A stretch of DNA of 64,000 nucleotides, taken from the NCBI GenBank assembly GCA_913052345.1, contig CAJXDR010000009.1, positions 7,903-71,902 of the forward strand, written 5' to 3'. A model generated the notes under the pieces. The model ran no database searches, had not been told where the DNA came from, and saw nothing but the letters and a program-made list of their open reading frames with translations. Below are positions 16,287-24,437 of the stretch, piece after piece. The position numbers and the translations under genes were made by a program. Position 1 is the first letter of the stretch, and each line of letters opens with the position of its first letter. The DNA comes from UBA4421 sp002470275. Lineage in GTDB: Bacteria; Pseudomonadota; Gammaproteobacteria; Pseudomonadales; Azotimanducaceae.

Positions 16287-17263
16287 TTCGCCTCGGGCGC
16301 AACGCGCAGCAGATAGAGACCGAAGTGCTGCTGATCGTCGAGCCAATACTGGGCTGGGGCAAATCCTGCCTCGGCGGCCAGCGCCAAAAACTCCTCTGGG
16401 AAGTATTTGTAGGAATTTTCGGTATGAATCGCCTGGCCTTCTTGAATCTCTATGGTATGACCGCCAAGAGTCACCTCTTGGTAGCAGGAACTACGTAAAA
16501 ACATTTGAATACAGCCCAGACTTTCATTGTATCGAGCCACATGCTCGAACCTGTCCGGACGAAAATTGGCCCCCAATTTGAGATTGAGATTACTTAGGGC
16601 GTTGAGGTTGAACTGAGCGGTAACGCCCTCGCTGTCGTCATAGGCGGCCTCAAGGATTTTGACGTCTTTTTTACAATCAACGCCAATCAGCAGAAGCCCC
16701 TCCGGGCCTAGGGTCGTGTTAACGCGGCGCATAAACTCCGCCGCGTGCTCTGGTTCAAAATTGCCGATGCTTGAGCCTGGGAAAAATCCAACCTTAGAGA
16801 GTGAGGAAAGCGCCTCCGGCAGCGCTAGATGTTGCGTAAAGTCCGCGCAGATGGGGAAAATGTCCAGCTCTGCAAAATCTTCGGCCAGCCTTTGTGCCCC
16901 CTCAAGCAGGTAGTCGCCCGAGATATCAACGGGGACATAGGCCGCCGGACGAAGGGCACTCAGGACTCTTCTTATCTTGAGCGTGGAGCCGCTGCCATAC
17001 TCTATGACGCAACAATCCGGACCAATGACCTCCGCAATATCGCTCAGGTGTTCATCAAATAATGAAAGCTCGGTGCGCGTGACGTAGTACTCGGGCAGTT
17101 TGGTAATCGCCTCGAAAAGCTGAGAGCCACGCTCGTCATAGAAGTACTTGGGCGAGATGGAAAGCTGGGACGCTCGCAGCCCCGCTAGCACCTCGGCGAG
17201 GATGTCTTGCTCCGCCGGCTGAGAGTCCGTGTATAAAAATTGTGCGCTGGTGTTTGGCTTCAT
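16283..17263 (-). CDS. egtD: L-histidine N-alpha-methyltransferase EgtD
   Basis: A 326-residue SAM-dependent methyltransferase that trimethylates histidine to hercynine, the first step of ergothioneine synthesis. Family marks are LSISPKYFYDERGSQLFEAITKLPEYYVTRTE (about residues 27-58), VIEYGSGSTLKIRRVLSAL (SAM site) and FFPGSSIGNFEP (around 160), with a late IHTENSYKY. The start at 17263 overlaps the egtB stop as ATGA, so the two are translationally coupled. A longer in-frame version from 17365 lies inside egtB and has no homology to the family there. It is the last gene of the operon. Confidence 0.93.
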   Translation of the reverse strand: MKPNTSAQFLYTDSQPAEQDILAEVLAGLRASQLSISPKYFYDERGSQLFEAITKLPEYYVTRTELSLFDEHLSDIAEVIGPDCCVIEYGSGSTLKIRRVLSALRPAAYVPVDISGDYLLEGAQRLAEDFAELDIFPICADFTQHLALPEALSSLSKVGFFPGSSIGNFEPEHAAEFMRRVNTTLGPEGLLLIGVDCKKDVKILEAAYDDSEGVTAQFNLNALSNLNLKLGANFRPDRFEHVARYNESLGCIQMFLRSSCYQEVTLGGHTIEIQEGQAIHTENSYKYFPEEFLALAAEAGFAPAQYWLDDQQHFGLYLLRVAPEAN

Positions 17264-18576
17264 GTGCAATCTCGCGCCAGCCTGAGGCCAGAAAATTGCC
17301 ACCCGTCTCCAGGATAGAAGAAGTTTCGGTAGGTACTTCGGATATGGTCCTGAGGCGTAGCACATGATCCGCCCCTAAGCACTAATTGGGAGCTCATGAA
17401 TTTCCCATTATACTCACCGAGCACGCCCGCAAGGGGGCGGTAACCTGGATACGGACCATAGCTGCTCGACGTCCATTCCCATACATCACCAAAAAATTGG
17501 GGATTCCCCTCCTGGGCCGGTAGGGGTCGCCACATCCCCTGGTCGGCAAAATTCCCTTCCTGAGCCTTTGCGCGAGCCACCACCTCCCACTCGTGCTCCG
17601 TCGGCAGCCGACAGCCTGCCCAGGCGGCGTAGGCCATGGCTTCAAACGCCGTGACGTGAACGACGGGCGCATCCTTTTGCAGAGGCCCAAGGCCATCTAA
17701 GTGAAATTCAAGCCAGCCATTTTCCGTATCCTTGTGCCAATAAAGAGGATGTTGGCGGTCCAGCGTGCTCCACCCCTCGGAAAGCCAAAGGTCCGGCCGG
17801 GTATAGCCGCCATCTTCGATGAAGGCCAAGAACTCACCGTTGGTAACCAACCGGTTCGCTATCTCAAATGCGGGTATGAAGACCTGATGTCGTGGACTCT
17901 CGTTGTCATAGATAAAGTGACGGTCCGGATTCAAGTCCGCGCCGACCTCGCAAAGCCCCGGTGCGTACTCGGCAAAGTGCATGGGTGCCAGGGGCCTGGC
18001 GGGCGCGGTCTTCGGGTCAGGCGAGCTAACGAGGATCGGATAAAGCGGGTTATGCCCGAAGTTGTACTTTATGTCTGTGAGCAAAAGCTCTTGATGCTGT
18101 TGTTCATGATGGATGCCGAGCACCACAAGCTGGGCAATTTCTCTGTGCAGGTCCTCCCCACACTCTGCCAGCAACTGCACCACGCCCTCCTCGACGGCGG
18201 TTCGGTAGCAAAGCACCTGGGCTAAGCTAGGTCGTGACAGCGAACCCCGACGTGCCCGGGGAAAGGGATGCCCAACGCCATTGTAATAAGAATTGAAGAG
18301 GTGCTCGAACTGGGGATGGAACGCCTGGTGGTCCCTGGCGAATGGCTTTAGCAGAAAGGTCTCAAAGAACCAGGTGGTGTGAGCCAGATGCCACTTCGGC
18401 GGACTCGCATCCGGCATGGGCTGTATCCCGTAGTCCTCTGTTTCCAAGTTGCTGCAAAGCTCAAGGGATCGGGCTCGGCAGCCGGAGAATCGTTCTGCCA
18501 GCGACCAAGGGGGAGAGTGACAATCGAGATCATCAGCTGCGAGCTGGGGCAGCTTCTGCGGCTCCGCCGTCTCCAT
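17260..18576 (-). CDS. egtB: Ergothioneine sulfoxide synthase EgtB
   Basis: A 438-residue non-haem iron enzyme that couples hercynine to a thiol (gamma-Glu-Cys or Cys) with oxygen. The N-terminal DinB-like domain holds the iron ligands KWHLAHTTWFFETF and HHEQQHQELLL (H-x3-H-x-E). The C-terminal formylglycine-generating-enzyme-like domain has GDVWEWTSSSYGPYPGY and LRGGSCATPQDHIRSTYRNFFYPGDGWQFSGLRLA. TAGGAG lies eight bases upstream of the ATG. The gene starts only seven bases after the SCO gene stop, so it belongs to the oxidase assembly operon. No egtA, egtC or egtE is present nearby. Confidence 0.93.
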   Translation of the reverse strand: METAEPQKLPQLAADDLDCHSPPWSLAERFSGCRARSLELCSNLETEDYGIQPMPDASPPKWHLAHTTWFFETFLLKPFARDHQAFHPQFEHLFNSYYNGVGHPFPRARRGSLSRPSLAQVLCYRTAVEEGVVQLLAECGEDLHREIAQLVVLGIHHEQQHQELLLTDIKYNFGHNPLYPILVSSPDPKTAPARPLAPMHFAEYAPGLCEVGADLNPDRHFIYDNESPRHQVFIPAFEIANRLVTNGEFLAFIEDGGYTRPDLWLSEGWSTLDRQHPLYWHKDTENGWLEFHLDGLGPLQKDAPVVHVTAFEAMAYAAWAGCRLPTEHEWEVVARAKAQEGNFADQGMWRPLPAQEGNPQFFGDVWEWTSSSYGPYPGYRPLAGVLGEYNGKFMSSQLVLRGGSCATPQDHIRSTYRNFFYPGDGWQFSGLRLARDCT

Positions 18577-18583
18577 AGTGCTC

Positions 18584-19243
18584 CTAGAATTGCGAGACTA
18601 GTGTTTGAAACGTGAGCCTAATGGTCTCTGCATCATGTGGCAACTTAATGAATCCGTGATAGTGGCCCTTCGGGTTGATGATCACGATATTGCCCGTGTG
18701 GTCCATAGTATAGGTGCCGGGGACTGGCGTGCCTTGGGCGTCACGAAGGGGAACCTTAGCGAAGGCCACATTCACCTGGCGAGCAACTTCGGCCAATGCT
18801 TCCCGGCCGCCCGTGACGCCCCAAAAACGCGGCGAAAACGCCGTGGCGTAGGCGCCTAAGGCCTCCGCCTTATCGCGCTCTGGATCCACCGTGACCAATA
18901 CCCCCTGGAATTGCGCCGATGTCTCTGGGTTATTAGCAAGCAGTGCCCGCTCAACCTGGCCCAAAACCGACATAGACGTTGGACATACGTCGGGACAATT
19001 GGTAAAGCCGAAAAACACGAAGGACCACTTGTCCTTCAAACGATCATTGTCGAAGGCCCGACCCTGATGGTCGATGAGTTCGAAGGGCGCGATATCTCGG
19101 GGACGGGGCAGAATGAAAACGCCCTTACTGCGCATCTCCTCGATTGAGAGCTGGGGCTCTCGGGTGACGCTGAGAACGAACATGCTCACCACAATGGTGA
19201 TAAATACCAGGCACAGGCCAACCGTTGAGCGGATGTTACCCAC
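18584..19243 (-). CDS. SCO1/SenC/PrrC copper chaperone for cytochrome c oxidase
   Basis: A 219-residue, membrane-anchored thioredoxin-fold protein that delivers copper to the CuA site of oxidase subunit II. One N-terminal transmembrane helix (GLCLVFITIVVSMFVLSV) is followed by the copper motif FTNCPDVCPTSMS (C-x3-C) and the conserved His in TMDHTGNIVIINPKG. The start is GTG at 19243 and overlaps the cyoE stop by eight bases. Confidence 0.92.
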   Translation of the reverse strand: MGNIRSTVGLCLVFITIVVSMFVLSVTREPQLSIEEMRSKGVFILPRPRDIAPFELIDHQGRAFDNDRLKDKWSFVFFGFTNCPDVCPTSMSVLGQVERALLANNPETSAQFQGVLVTVDPERDKAEALGAYATAFSPRFWGVTGGREALAEVARQVNVAFAKVPLRDAQGTPVPGTYTMDHTGNIVIINPKGHYHGFIKLPHDAETIRLTFQTLVSQF

Positions 19244-20174
19244 CGGCCAACGCCACGATGGGGGTCATCAGGATCGGCGCGGCAGGCTCCCCCACGATGA
19301 TTAGGTAATGATCTACCAACATCACCAAAAACAAAGCGCCAAGATAGAGGATGGAGTAACGGAACATTTGCATCGGTGCACTGGGATTATTATTTCTGAG
19401 GAGCACTATGGCCCAATAGAGAAATCCAGCGCCGAGAGACAGTGCGCCAGCCAGGTAAAGTGGACCCGACATGAGAATCACGTAAGGCAGAATTGACGCG
19501 ACGATCAGCAAAATCGTGTACAGGAGTATGTGCAGACGCGTGAGCGCTTCGCCGTGGGTAACCGGCAGCATGGGCATACCCACGTTGGCGTACTCGTCTT
19601 TACGCTCTAACGCCAAGGCCCAAAAATGAGGCGGCGTCCAGGCAAAGATAATCAGCACGAGCAGCAGTCCGCCTGGGTCGATGCTGTTGGTCACGGCAGT
19701 CCATCCGAATAACGGCGGAGCGGCGCCAAACAGGCCGCCAATTACAATGTTTTGCGGCGTCGCACGTTTGAGATACAGGGTATAGACCAACCCGTAGCCA
19801 ACCCAAGATGCCACGTTAAGGTAGGCGGTTAACGGGTTAATAAACACCCAAAGCAGCACCACACCGAGGCTGCCGGTCGCTGCCGCAAAAACTATGGCTT
19901 CCCGGGTCCCAACCCGTCCTGTAGCAACCGGGCGATTGTGGGTCCGCGCCATTTTTGCATCAATGTGTGCATCAGCGACATGGTTCACGACGGCTGCAGA
20001 GCCTGCCACGAGGGCAATGCCCGCAAGGGCGACAGCAACCGTCCATAGCGAAAGGCCGCCGTCAGTGGCCAGGAACATTCCCACCAGCGCACAGAGAAGC
20101 ATTAGTAGCACCACGCGGGGCTTACACATCTCTAGGTAGTCGTGCCAGGAAGCTGACAGGGTTGCTTCACTCAT
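19236..20174 (-). CDS. cyoE: Protohaem IX farnesyltransferase (haem O synthase)
   Basis: A 312-residue UbiA-family membrane enzyme that adds a farnesyl chain to haem B to give haem O. The prenyl-diphosphate motif is NHVADAHIDAKMARTHNRPVATGRV (about residues 64-88), and TPQNIVIGGLFGAAPPLFGW and FAWTPPHFWALAL are family signatures. About nine membrane helices. Together with ctaA it makes haem A for the oxidase encoded upstream. Also called ctaB. Confidence 0.95.
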   Translation of the reverse strand: MSEATLSASWHDYLEMCKPRVVLLMLLCALVGMFLATDGGLSLWTVAVALAGIALVAGSAAVVNHVADAHIDAKMARTHNRPVATGRVGTREAIVFAAATGSLGVVLLWVFINPLTAYLNVASWVGYGLVYTLYLKRATPQNIVIGGLFGAAPPLFGWTAVTNSIDPGGLLLVLIIFAWTPPHFWALALERKDEYANVGMPMLPVTHGEALTRLHILLYTILLIVASILPYVILMSGPLYLAGALSLGAGFLYWAIVLLRNNNPSAPMQMFRYSILYLGALFLVMLVDHYLIIVGEPAAPILMTPIVALAGG

Positions 20175-20186
20175 TGCTATTGCTTC

Positions 20187-21176
20187 TTAGGCCTGGGCCA
20201 ACGTCCTCAATCTGGGCGCGAAGTTTACTGTAACCACACAGAGCAGCAACAGGGCACCGACCGTATTGTGAGCAGTAGCATTGATGAGGGGCAGAACCCA
20301 GACGACGTTCAGAATGCCGAGGGCTACCTGGGTCGCTAAGACCGCAAATAAGACCCCTCCTAGCAAGGGCTGAATGCGCAACAGCCGCAGGGCAAGCAAC
20401 GTGACCACAGCAACAACCACCAAGGCCCAAAGCCGATGCACCCAATGAATGGCCATCCGGGCCTCATTGGTAATTAGACCACCCAGGTAGTTGGGACCAA
20501 TGGTCTGAAATATGTTGAAGCCCTCGGCCAGATCCATATCCGGACTATAGGTCCCGTCACAGCTGGGAAAGTCGTAGCAGGCTAAGGCTGCATAATTGGA
20601 TGAGACCCACCCACCCAAGGCAATTTGAACAACCACGACAAAGAATGCCAGATTGCTCAACCAGGACGGAGAGGGCAGCTTTTGGATCAACGATGCCAGG
20701 CCGCCCTGTCGGAGGTAGAGCAACCAGATCAAGCTCAATGTCGTAAAGCCACCAAGTAGGTGTGCCGTGACAACCTGTGGCCACAATTTTAGCGTAACCG
20801 TCCATGCCCCGAAGGCGGCCTGGAGGATGATCATTGCCATGACCACACTGGTCAGCGCGACGGGCGAATTCTCGTTTCGGCCCCTAATCGCCAACACCCA
20901 GATCGCGAACACGAGGAGCATCAAACTACCCGCAATATACCGATGGCCCATTTCCCACCAAGCCTTGACCACTTCCACCGGTGCGTTGGGGTAAAGGGTC
21001 TCCGCTTGGGCAATATCGCCGGCCGTCTCAGGGACCGTCAAAAATCCATAGCAACCTGGCCAGTCTGGGCACCCGAGGCCAGCATCTGCAAGCCGGGTAT
21101 AGGCCCCCACGGAGACCACGACTAAGGCCAGTAGAACGCCGGCTGCCGCCACACGCTTTATTTGTGTATTAACCAA
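20187..21176 (-). CDS. ctaA: Haem A synthase CtaA/COX15
   Basis: A 329-residue, eight-helix membrane protein that oxidises haem O to haem A. It shows the repeated four-helix layout with family motifs YTRLADAGLGCPDWPGCYG (residues 26-44), EMGHRYIAG and QAAFGAWTVTLKLWPQVVTAHLLGG, then ASLIQ...GGWVSSNYAALACYDFPSC and IHWVHRLWALV; the His residues are haem ligands. The start appears to be TTG at 21176, with AAGG about ten bases upstream, overlapping the preceding gene by eight bases. It lies immediately before cyoE. Confidence 0.94.
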   Translation of the reverse strand: MVNTQIKRVAAAGVLLALVVVSVGAYTRLADAGLGCPDWPGCYGFLTVPETAGDIAQAETLYPNAPVEVVKAWWEMGHRYIAGSLMLLVFAIWVLAIRGRNENSPVALTSVVMAMIILQAAFGAWTVTLKLWPQVVTAHLLGGFTTLSLIWLLYLRQGGLASLIQKLPSPSWLSNLAFFVVVVQIALGGWVSSNYAALACYDFPSCDGTYSPDMDLAEGFNIFQTIGPNYLGGLITNEARMAIHWVHRLWALVVVAVVTLLALRLLRIQPLLGGVLFAVLATQVALGILNVVWVLPLINATAHNTVGALLLLCVVTVNFAPRLRTLAQA

Positions 21177-21702
21177 TTTGAGATACCTTAAGTAACTTTT
21201 TTAAATCCTTCAGAATGAGCTTTGGGTTTGTATCCAGAGCGTAGAAGAACACCAGATTCCCCAAAGGGTCCACGATGTAGACACCGGGTGAGGGTTGAGG
21301 GCTCGTTGTCCTGATGCCAAGCAGGTCTGGCTGATCCGACGGGGGTGTATAGTCCGACGACGTTGTTATGCCTCGGCGCACCCTCTTCGCTTCCCTGTTC
21401 AGCAAAATGTGGGTTGCACGCAGGTTTTTCAATGTCTCCGTGCAGGCTTCTTTACATTGAGCCGCCACGGTCCACAGCCACCACTGCCCAGAGGTAGATA
21501 GGGTGGCCCCGTCTTGAGTTGACCAGCCCAATTCTGTAATGGTCGACGGGGGGTCAACGAAGGCCCCGTTATTCGTTGTACCCCAGCCCTCTGCACCCCG
21601 CGCCAGATAAAACAGTGCATAGGATCCGCCCAGGGACAGGCTGGCAACGATAAGGATAAGCGTGAGTTGCCGACGCGCGCCGTTTTCTTTCGTCTCAGAC
21701 AT
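21169..21702 (-). CDS. SCO-like membrane-anchored protein of unknown function in the oxidase assembly operon
   Basis: A 177-residue protein with one N-terminal membrane helix (LTLILIVASLSLGGSYALFYLA) and a periplasmic domain. The domain has QCKEACTETLKNL, a C-x3-C at Cys83/Cys87 in the place where SCO proteins bind copper, and SPGVYIVDPLGNLVFFY, like the SCO beta strand around the conserved His. That His is missing here. It is therefore probably a diverged thioredoxin/SCO-fold protein; a reduction or scaffolding role in CuA or CuB assembly is inference from its place between SURF1 and ctaA. Confidence 0.75.
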   Translation of the reverse strand: MSETKENGARRQLTLILIVASLSLGGSYALFYLARGAEGWGTTNNGAFVDPPSTITELGWSTQDGATLSTSGQWWLWTVAAQCKEACTETLKNLRATHILLNREAKRVRRGITTSSDYTPPSDQPDLLGIRTTSPQPSPGVYIVDPLGNLVFFYALDTNPKLILKDLKKLLKVSQIG

Positions 21703-21743
21703 AACAATCTCGATTTACTTAGAGCGACGTGACCGCGTCGCGT

Positions 21744-22436
21744 TTAGTTGTCCCTTGCGGCCCTCAGGCCGTAAAAAATAAAGGCCACCATCAGCGTCAG
21801 CGCCAACCCAAACCAAGTGGCCGCATAGCCAAGGTGGGTATCGTCGCTCAACCGTTCTGCAAAGGGTGCTGCGTTCGCCACCCCGGGCTGTCCGGGTTCT
21901 AACCTTAGCTCTACGGGCTGCGCCTGGGCCGCAACCCCCATCCGCTTGAAATCACCGCGCTGAACTCTCTTCGGCCAGCCTAGGTTCCACGGTGTCTGTT
22001 CCCAGCTCGGGATCAAACCGAGGTCAGGCCAAACCACGGCGACTAGGGAGAGCCTGCCTGGGGGTGTCACCACGGCGGGGAGGTTACTCCTGTCCCGTTC
22101 TCCGGGAATGAAGCCGCGATTCACCAGAAGGCGTCCTGCGCGCTCGTCGCGAAAGACCTGAATCAACCAATATCCCGTTTTGCCCGCGCTTACCTGATTG
22201 TCGATCAGAAAATATTCGGGTTGAAAGACGCCCTCGAGACGCAGCCGGCTAAAGGGCGAACGCATCTTTTCCATATCGGGCGCAACCGGCAAAAGGGTGA
22301 GTTGGGTGAGATACTGCTCTTCAAGAGACCGCTTAAACTCACCGCGATCCAGCTGCCAAAATCCGAGTGAGAATAACACTGGCAGCATCAACAAAACGAA
22401 GAAGCTCATCTTACGTCCAGGTTTGAACCTAGACAT
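21744..22436 (-). CDS. SURF1-family cytochrome oxidase assembly protein
   Basis: A 230-residue protein with two terminal membrane helices and a periplasmic middle, the standard SURF1 form. Signatures are LPVLFSLGFWQLDRGEFKRSL (residues 18-38), the GYWLIQVFRDERAGRLLVNRGFIPG segment (around 108-132) and the last helix YAATWFGLALTLMVAFIFYGLR. SURF1 proteins help insert haem A into subunit I. It is the first gene of the minus-strand assembly operon and diverges from the DUF2909 gene with 57 bases between their start codons. Confidence 0.92.
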   Translation of the reverse strand: MSRFKPGRKMSFFVLLMLPVLFSLGFWQLDRGEFKRSLEEQYLTQLTLLPVAPDMEKMRSPFSRLRLEGVFQPEYFLIDNQVSAGKTGYWLIQVFRDERAGRLLVNRGFIPGERDRSNLPAVVTPPGRLSLVAVVWPDLGLIPSWEQTPWNLGWPKRVQRGDFKRMGVAAQAQPVELRLEPGQPGVANAAPFAERLSDDTHLGYAATWFGLALTLMVAFIFYGLRAARDN

Positions 22437-22493
22437 TGCTTAACGACACCCAACGAATGCTATACAGTCCGTCTTCAATTTTAGGATTCCCTC

Positions 22494-22757
22494 ATGCTTA
22501 AAGTCGTCATCGTTATTTTGTTGCTGTGCGTGATTGCGAGTCTGATGACGGGCCTATTTTTTCTATTCAAGGATACAGAGCAGCCCGGCAGCAAACGACT
22601 TTGGTATGCCCTAGGCGTTAGAATAACCTTTGCCACCCTGCTCCTGCTGACCATCGCCTACGGCTTCTATACCGGGGAGCTACGCATGGGCCTTAACGCA
22701 CCATGGCATGGCAAGGGTGGTGACGCCGTGGGAGAACCCGTGGGCCCAGCCCCCTAG
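22494..22757 (+). CDS. DUF2909 twin-transmembrane small protein
   Basis: An 87-residue protein with two membrane helices (VVIVILLLCVIASLMTGLFFLF and ITFATLLLLTIAYGFYTG) joined by a short polar loop, the pattern of DUF2909 proteins that sit near oxidase genes in gammaproteobacteria. Function is unknown. TAGGA lies seven bases upstream of the ATG. A strong terminator follows directly. Confidence 0.8.
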   Translation: MLKVVIVILLLCVIASLMTGLFFLFKDTEQPGSKRLWYALGVRITFATLLLLTIAYGFYTGELRMGLNAPWHGKGGDAVGEPVGPAP

Positions 22758-22762
22758 AAGTG

Positions 22763-22791
22763 AAAAAAAAGGGGCCCTTGGCCCCTTTTTT
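22763..22791. terminator. Strong bidirectional intrinsic terminator
   Basis: AAAAAAGGGGCC, the short loop CTT and GGCCCCTTTTTT form a near-perfect hairpin with an A-run on one side and a T-run on the other. It can therefore stop both the plus-strand DUF2909 transcript and the minus-strand coxBA-ctaG-coxC transcript, whose ends face each other here. Confidence 0.92.
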
Positions 22792-22836
22792 ACAGTTTTT
22801 CAAATCCATACCGCATGGGCGCTCTAGGGCCGCCGC

Positions 22837-23760
22837 CTAGACCACGTAGACGAATATGAATAGGCCTACCCAGACAACATCCACGAAATGCCAGTACCAG
22901 CTAGACGCCTCAAACCCGAAACAGTCGTTTTTCGAAAAATGACCTTTAACCGCCCGGACCAGCTGCATAAGCAGCATGAAGGTGCCCAAGGTGACGTGGA
23001 AACCGTGGAAGCCCGTTAATATAAAGAACGTTGACCCGTAAATGCCGCTGTCTAAAGTCAGCCCGTACAGCTCATAGGCTTCAATATATTCCTCGACCTG
23101 AAGAATCAAGAAGACGATGCCCAAAAGAACCGTCACCGCCAGCCATGAGATGAGCTTCTTACGGTTTTGCTCCTTAATGCCATCATGCGCCATATGCACA
23201 GTGACGCTCGACGTCAGCAGGATCACGGTGTTGTAGAACGGCAGGTAGCCCGCCAATCCACCGAGTTCTGTTGGGGCCGCCATGCTCTTAATCGGATCTG
23301 TAAACAGCGCGGGGTCCGGGTTCTGAACCACCGGCCAGGTCGCCTGGAAGGTAGGCCAGAGATAGTCACCGATAATGCCTTTTTCGCCTTCGCCACCCAG
23401 CCACGGCACCACGAGAACGCGTACGTAAAAGAGCGCACCGAAGAACGCGGCGAAGAACATGACCTCGGAGAAAATGAACCAGCCCATGCCCCAAACGTAG
23501 CTCTTATGCACTGAAGCGTTGTTCAGCCCCGCTTCATTCTCAGAGATCACCTTGGTAAACCAGGCATAAAGCACGAAACTAACGATCACGAAGCCAAGTA
23601 GGCTTTGCGTCCAATCCGCCACACCCTGGCCGCGAATTGTGTTGAGCGAGTCGGCCATCCCAGTGACGAGAAGCATTAGGCCAAAGGCCAGAAACACGGG
23701 GTACCATCCCTGCTCTGGCACGTAATAAATATCCTTATCCACCTCTGTCGAGTTGGCCAT
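22837..23760 (-). CDS. ctaE: Cytochrome c oxidase subunit III
   Basis: A 307-residue, seven-helix subunit of an aa3-type oxidase. Signatures are YYVPEQGWYPVFLAFGLMLLV, WGMGWFIFSEVMFFAAFFGALFYVR, VHMAHDGIKEQNRK, GFHGFHVTLGTFML and SSWYWHFVDVVWVGLFIFVYVV at the C-terminus. The ATG at 23760 has GGAGGAG upstream. It is the last gene of the structural operon and runs into the terminator near 22777. Also called coxC. Confidence 0.96.
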   Translation of the reverse strand: MANSTEVDKDIYYVPEQGWYPVFLAFGLMLLVTGMADSLNTIRGQGVADWTQSLLGFVIVSFVLYAWFTKVISENEAGLNNASVHKSYVWGMGWFIFSEVMFFAAFFGALFYVRVLVVPWLGGEGEKGIIGDYLWPTFQATWPVVQNPDPALFTDPIKSMAAPTELGGLAGYLPFYNTVILLTSSVTVHMAHDGIKEQNRKKLISWLAVTVLLGIVFLILQVEEYIEAYELYGLTLDSGIYGSTFFILTGFHGFHVTLGTFMLLMQLVRAVKGHFSKNDCFGFEASSWYWHFVDVVWVGLFIFVYVV

Positions 23761-23787
23761 CAATCTCCTCCGCTATTAAGAGAACCA

Positions 23788-24408
23788 CTACCCCCCGGCA
23801 GCGATATCAGAATCTATCGGCTCCTGACTGGCCGTGCTCGTGGCCGCCATGTCCGCAGGCAGGCCGATCCGCTCCGTCACGTCAAACAGCGCGTAGCTTA
23901 AACTTATCGACTGAACATTTCTCGGCAAATCCCGGTCCACGATGAACCTCATGGGCATTTCCATTTCTTCACCTGGCTGGAGTAGCTGCTGCTCGAAGCA
24001 AAAACACTCGGTCTTGTGAAAATACTGCGTGGCCGCCACCGGAACCAAGGACGGGATAGCTTGCCCAATCATCGGCCGCGACGTTGGATTCTTAACAAAG
24101 AAACTCACCGTCTTGGGCTCGCCAGGATGGACCCGAACCGAGCCCTTGCCCGAACGAAATTCCCAAATCATGCCCTGGTTGGTATTCGTTAAAAAATTGA
24201 CTCTGACAAGGCGAGACGTATCCGGTTGGGCGCTTGCTTCTTCAAAGACATAGGGCCCACCCGTTTTCCCGTTGAGCCCGGTGATCTCGCAAAACAAGTC
24301 GTAAAGCGGCACCAAGGCCACCACGAAGCCGCACATGCCGAGCACTATCAACCCCAGCTTACGCACCGTTTGCTTGATGTTCTTCTGTCGCTCCTCATGG
24401 GACGTCAT
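23788..24408 (-). CDS. ctaG: Cytochrome c oxidase assembly protein CtaG/Cox11
   Basis: A 206-residue protein with one N-terminal membrane helix (LGLIVLGMCGFVVALVPLYDLFC) and a periplasmic immunoglobulin-like domain that delivers copper to the CuB site of subunit I. The copper motif is CFCFEQQ (C-x-C-F), followed by PGEEMEMPMRFIVDRDLP. GAGG lies upstream of the ATG. The gene lies between coxA and coxC, as in many proteobacteria. Confidence 0.95.
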   Translation of the reverse strand: MTSHEERQKNIKQTVRKLGLIVLGMCGFVVALVPLYDLFCEITGLNGKTGGPYVFEEASAQPDTSRLVRVNFLTNTNQGMIWEFRSGKGSVRVHPGEPKTVSFFVKNPTSRPMIGQAIPSLVPVAATQYFHKTECFCFEQQLLQPGEEMEMPMRFIVDRDLPRNVQSISLSYALFDVTERIGLPADMAATSTASQEPIDSDIAAGG

Positions 24409-24437
24409 CGTTTCAGCCTCGATCTTCGTTATACATC

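Noticed and set aside
17263..17365. A longer egtD starting at 17365
   Set aside because: The added residues lie inside egtB in another frame and do not match the family; the ATGA overlap at 17260-17263 fits better.
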